From Mastigias papua (Eukaryota; Cnidaria; Scyphozoa; Rhizostomeae; Mastigiidae), in assembly GCA_964019165.1 (NCBI GenBank), contig OZ025280.1, positions 12,022,428-12,086,427 on the forward strand: 64,000 nt of DNA, read 5' to 3'. Below, in pieces: positions 59,165-64,000 of this stretch. Each line of letters starts with the position of its first letter. Within the stretch, counting starts at the first letter, position 1. The notes beneath the pieces were generated by a model. That model did no database searches. It was not told the origin of the DNA and saw nothing but the letters and a program-made list of their open reading frames with translations. Both the position numbers and the translations under genes were made by a program.

Positions 59165-60458
59165 CATAACCAAATATTGCATTGAATGCCTCCTGAATAT
59201 CATAATGATACTTCTGCAGTAACAAAACGGTACTTTAGAACAGAAAATCAAGCAAAAACTTAGGGGAACTACCATGATCTTAATGCCCCTGAAGCAAAGT
59301 TATGGAATCAGCCTCAAAAGACCGCAAGTAAATGCCAAAACAAAGGACAACAGGTATCTGCGATCGTGAGATGAACTTGGGAATCCCCTTGCATTTCACC
59401 ATACAAACTACGACGAAAGTAAAGGGTGAAAGTAAAAACTGCAAAATTATGGTAACCAAATTCAGCAATAGCCCTATACATACTTCAGTGAAAGCAGTCC
59501 ACATACCAATACTTTATCGCCAAACATAACCATATCCTATGCCATTAGTACATGCGGTAAAAGCAATGAATAAATTCGAAGCTACCAGGGAATACAACAG
59601 TAAACATACAGTAATCATTTCATGACAATTTAGTAAGCAAAGTAGGATAACGTAGCGAATGAAATCAATCGAAAAAAGCACTAAAGTGAAAGCTGAAGGA
59701 CGAAATTCTCCTCCAAGTCACACGGCACTATTACGGTAGTGCAAATCAAAACATTCCCAACTGAAAACAGCACGCACGCCATTCCATGTCATCAAACTAT
59801 GCATGAAGAGCAAACAAACTGCCATAGTCTAGCACAGAATAGAAAGTCAAACATATGTTGGATATGCTTTCAAAATGTAGCAGTAAAACCACGGTACTTT
59901 AGTACACAGAATCGAACAACTTTGAGAAGAACTGTCATGGCGGTACTTCAGTCGAGGGAAGGTGGCTGAATCTGGTTGAAAGATATGGAAATAAATGGCT
60001 GGCAACAGCAGAATACAGATGAAATGGAGAAAGGACATACATGGAATCTTAAATAAATCTATCTACGGAAAACAGAGTCGGTTTACCTGGAAAGACAGTG
60101 ACAAAAGTCTCCTCGCGATCACACACAGCAACATCGTCCTACATGAACATTCGCCAACGTGAAAGCAACAGTCCTGCGCAGAGGTGTCAAGTGAGCATGG
60201 TGGAGGGTATAGGAAAGCAATGGACATAAGTTGAAAGTGGAATATCTCGGCGAAAAGAACAGATATGGAAAAATCCCTTCTTTATGAGCAAGTAGACCCC
60301 AAGGTGAACCCCTAAACCGAGTTTGGTCATAATCCCCCAACAGGTCTAGGAGGAGAAGTGTCATTAAAATCGGGCTAAAAATTGGTCACGTGGTACAAAT
60401 TCGAGCAATCTGATTGGTTTGGCATAAATTATCATATAGGGGTCTTAGTATATAGAGA

Positions 60459-61058
60459 TTTTTGATAGCCCGCTAGACGCGGGCTCCCCTACCCCAGTTA
60501 CCTGCTGGCCCTGTCAAAATCAATTTGCAAATTAGCCTTGGAAAGACTAACGCAGTGCCCCATCCAGGTTGCATGGTCCGCATTGTCGATGAGCATGGAT
60601 GAAAAAGCTCGGATAGGATCAAGAGAAGGTGACGTCATTGGAGCGTGTGACATCCAGCCTTTGCAATGGACAAATCGATTAAAATGTGAGAGAAAAAGTT
60701 GTGCAAAAATGCTCGGATACCTGCGCTAGGCTATGGGGCTTGTGGACATTCTTTTTCATCTTCTAAAGCCCCATAGCCTAGCGCAGGTATCCGAGCATTT
60801 TTGCACAACTTTTTCTCTCACATTTTAATCGATTTGTCCATTGCAAAGGCTGGATGTCACACGCTCCAATGACGTCACCTTCTCTTGATCCTATCCAAGC
60901 TTTTTCATCCATGCTCATCGACAATGCGGACCATGCAACCTGGATGGGGCACTGCGTTAGTCTTTCCAAGGCTAATTTGCAAATTGATTTTGACAGGGCC
61001 AGCAGGTAACTGGGGTAGGGGAGCCCGCGTCTAGCGGGCTATCAAAAAAAACCGCTAG
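60459..61058. repeat. Foldback palindrome FB-G
   Basis: Full arms (about 285 bp) around the loop TGTGGACATTCTTTTTCATC. It belongs to the FB-B subfamily. The right outer end is CCGCTAG|TCTCCAGTATATA. The left end lacks CCGCTAG and reads, inverted, ATCAAAAA|TCTCTATATAC. Confidence 0.88.
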
Positions 61059-64000
61059 TCTCCAGTATATAAATATAGTAGTTAAGTAGTGCAAATGGTT
61101 GTTACAATAAACTGCTAAATCAAATGCATACTGTATAGTCTTCAGCATCATTCAGTACCATCTAGGCATTAAAGTAGGCTTTATGCAAGAACACTACCTC
61201 AGAAGTTTATAGTCTAAGCATTCATAATTAAAATAATACTCCTTTGTAATCCTACAGCATACTCAAAGGTCACAATACTATGGGCCACAAACATGTAAGT
61301 GAATGCTAAACTCTTGTCAAAAACACAAAGGTCTAACTCTTAAGAATAAGTGATAAAATTGTAGAGATTGCAGCATCAAATAAAATTTAAACAAAAGTTT
61401 TGTGTTAGACAGGAGCGGGGCTTTATATGCCTATTCAATACAATACAAATAAGGTTGCTAGCTGTAACTAATACAAAACTTTACAACATATCGCCACATG
61501 CGGAATGATATGTGAAAAGTGATAATGCTAATGGTAACAACTAATATCTGACAGTGATACAGGGGACGTCAATTGGGCACACCCAGTAAACACTGTCAAA
61601 CTCCAATAATATATAGATTCAAGCAGGTGTTTTGACATGGCAATGCCTAATGATACTGTTTGATTCAAGTACATCAATGCTGAAGACTATTCCTAAGAGA
61701 TTGTCTAGAATATTCAACAGACTTCAAATTCAAAAACTGTGTATGAATGTGGCATAAGCTTGTATACATAATAATCTCTTAGAGCAAACCCCTTATAATA
61801 TTTAATTATGAAGAATACTGTTCAGTGAGCTTGGGACTGGAAGGTGGGGCTCCAGGGATGAAGACTACACAATACACATGCTTGATATCCAACACTACTT
61901 GACAAACAAAAATAATGTTATCATGTGCAGAATGATTATGGAAATCATTAATGGTGTCTATAACAAATCATCTCAGCAAGGCACAGAGCTGGTTTGCCAG
62001 GAAAAGAACATTTAGTATCAAAGTGCCCACATACAAAGTCAACTAAACACTAAAACATATAGTGAACACAAATAATAGACTGTTGAAAATAAAGAGTGGT
62101 AGACTGCTCGTACTATATAGGCAATTAGTAAAGTACTACACTGAATGAAGCCTCGTGAATAAGTTACTTAAGTGTGTTGAATACAAAGCTAATTTAGAAT
62201 ACAATATCAGTGTAAATAAATCAAGAAGCAACTACCGTAAAATGCACGGTATTATACACAATGTTATTCGCGAGGTAGTAGATAACATATCCCTATAAGG
62301 TTTAGCACTTTTAACTACAAATACCCCAGCGATTTAGAATACAAAGTGTACTACTGGGACTAAGCAAGTCATCAGCCATGGAAACTGAGAGTAATATGAA
62401 AAGCCCATCAAAGTTTTAGAGAGCATACACGCAGCACATTACCCAAAACACTGAAAGAAAACCAAACGGGAAATAGAGCTAGTACACTCCACTAATCCAA
62501 GGAATAATTTGAACAATATCTTAGCTCTAGGCTACAATAAGTCCATGGTAAAACCCAACATCTAAATAGACGTGATTGACAACATCTGAAACGTAAACAA
62601 ATCGGCCTAACCCTTCGGAACTTTCTCCCTTAAACTCTCGCGCAACTACGAGGTACAACAGAACTCTAAATAGTCCTAGTATATCATTAAATAATACAGT
62701 AAGCGTCTCCTGAATACTCTACCGAAACTTCTGAAGTAAGAGAACGATAATTTATACGCGAAAATCAAGCGAACATGAAAGCAAGTGGCATGATCATATG
62801 ACCCCGAGGCAATATTAATGGAATCTCCATCAAAACATCGCATTAAATCTCGTCCAGTTGGCAAAGTAGGAATCATTCTATACACAACATCCTAGCAACA
62901 CTTAATCGATACCTGGTACATGAAATAACTCACTTACCTTGTATAAAATTGATGAAACTCTGCTACTGCTTGCAAAACATCCATCCTCTCCATAAACACG
63001 CCCTCAACTGCAAACTTGCGGTCTTGTGTAAATACTATTGTTCGCAAACAAAGGATAAGAGGTTTCTGCGATCATGAGATGAACTTGGGAATCCCCTCGC
63101 ATTTCTCTCTACAACCTACAACAAACTAACCAGTGTAATCAGTTAAGGATACCAGAACGCCATAGGTATAATATGGAGAACAGCAAAAAAAGTAAAATAT
63201 ACAAACTTTGGACGTTTCTCTACAAACGCATTTAGATATTTAGTGACTACTGGCAACGACAATGAAACACATGGAGCAGTTGCTTCCTCCATTGAACTGA
63301 GGGGGAATGCAAACCCCTTACAACAGTTCTATTACCAATATGAATTTAACCTGTTAACAGTAAGTCACAGAGAAGTCAAATACACACGTAGGCCCAACAG
63401 AATAGAGCAGTACCCAAATTAAATATTCAATCTACCACAAATTCACCAGCAATCATAATGATTTCCTATCTCATCTATGCACGCAGTTAAACTAAGGAAT
63501 AAATAGCAATCTACCAAAGAATACAACTGTATCCATATCGCAAGTATGTCATGACAATGTTATACAAAACGACAAAAATCCAGAGAATAACATCAATCTG
63601 ATCCGAGAGGAAGTGTCATGGCGAAATGCCCCCCGAGGGAAGGTCTTTGAATCTCGCTCAAATCACTGAAGTAAAGTGTACAGAAAAGAGTACAAAAGTA
63701 GAAATTTGATAGAGAAAGTATGTTAAAGGATATATGACACAATGTCTAATCACAAAAGTGACTCACCTGGTAGCAGTAATTGCGAGCTTTCCATCGGGTC
63801 AAAGGGCAAAATAGATCCCCTTCAAGAAACTCCATGAACTGAAAGCTACACGATCGTTATCCTTCGTAATATAAGAACACGTCAAAATCAAATAATAAAT
63901 CGACTCTAATATAGGAGGGATAATAACAGTAAAAAACTTCGGTATGGTCTATCATTATTTAGCAGGGGCATGACTTTGGTTTAGCTAGCAGAATCAAACT
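61059..64000 (-). mobile_element. Composite repeat unit U6 (unit X, minus orientation, runs off the window)
   Basis: Inverted homologue of U2: matches include TTACAGCTAGCAACC (minus, near 61455), CTCCGTGC-free donor-like AAG|GTAAGTG at about 62934, CCAG|GTGAGTC at about 63766, the 70-bp module at about 63605-63660 and the GGGGATTCCCAAG block near 63090. No ORF. Confidence 0.68.

Larger units (their letters stand above)
57393..60458 (-). mobile_element. Composite repeat unit U5 (unit Y, minus orientation, with insertions)
   Basis: Nearly identical by eye to U4 along its whole length apart from two insertions (57465-57851 and 58934-59164). It starts, in element orientation, TCTCTATATACTAAGACC at 60458. 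Duplication must predate the insertions. Confidence 0.78.

Noticed and set aside
60538..60969. Identical 63-codon frames on both strands, also at 14252-14458
   Set aside because: Again palindromic arm sequence (FB-G and FB-B), not a gene pair.

Overview
This is AT-rich, intron- and repeat-rich animal nuclear DNA. By family content it is most likely a non-vertebrate metazoan such as a cnidarian, sponge or other marine invertebrate; the sequence does not settle which. There is no bacterial gene structure, no rRNA or tRNA that I could recognise, and only one possible host exon (731-949, SANT/Myb-like C-terminal domain). Nearly everything else identifiable is transposable-element DNA.

Layout. 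1-7149: mostly unassigned DNA with an AC/AAAC microsatellite, the SANT-like exon, two clusters of short repeats (3.6-4.0 and 4.2-4.4 kb) and a Harbinger-type MITE (5610-6347). 7150-17730: the first block of a composite, non-coding repeat system. Units of about 2.5-4 kb (U1, U2, U3) alternate with long foldback palindromes (FB-A, FB-B, FB-C). 17.7-38.8 kb: AT-rich DNA carrying many hAT-type MITEs, several with perfect 8-bp target duplications, Harbinger-type MITEs including a 76-bp tandem array, LINE and gag fragments, and several clean short hairpins. 38.8-47.5 kb: a transposon graveyard, with a nearly full-length CR1/Jockey-like LINE (minus), Ty3-like RNase H and integrase remnants (minus), a piggyBac remnant (minus), half a foldback, and a Mutator-like transposase pseudogene (plus). 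47.9-51.1 kb: a complete but decayed PIF/Harbinger element with terminal inverted repeats, TAA target duplications, a MADF ORF and a HARBI1-like transposase. 51.4-52.6 kb: a second, related SANT-like ORF. 53.4-64.0 kb: the second block of the composite system, in the opposite orientation (FB-D to FB-G, units U4 to U6).

The most unusual content is the composite system. Each foldback is two arms of about 280 bp in inverted orientation around a short purine-rich loop. Both outer ends look like a Helitron 3' terminus: a GC-rich hairpin 13-17 nt inside a terminal CTAG. The DNA abutting several of these ends begins TCTC or TCT, which looks like a Helitron 5' terminus. The units carry a CCAAT box and E-box near one end and many splice-donor-like CAG|GTGAGT or GTAAGT motifs, all on the same unit strand in both blocks, plus a repeated module of about 70 bp, but no long ORF. 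Three foldback copies are truncated at or near the hairpin apex. Two units in the second block are recent direct duplicates and one carries two insertions, so the other serves as an empty-site control. This pattern is compatible with an undescribed non-autonomous Helitron-related family, but no Rep/helicase gene is present in the window, so that label is inference.
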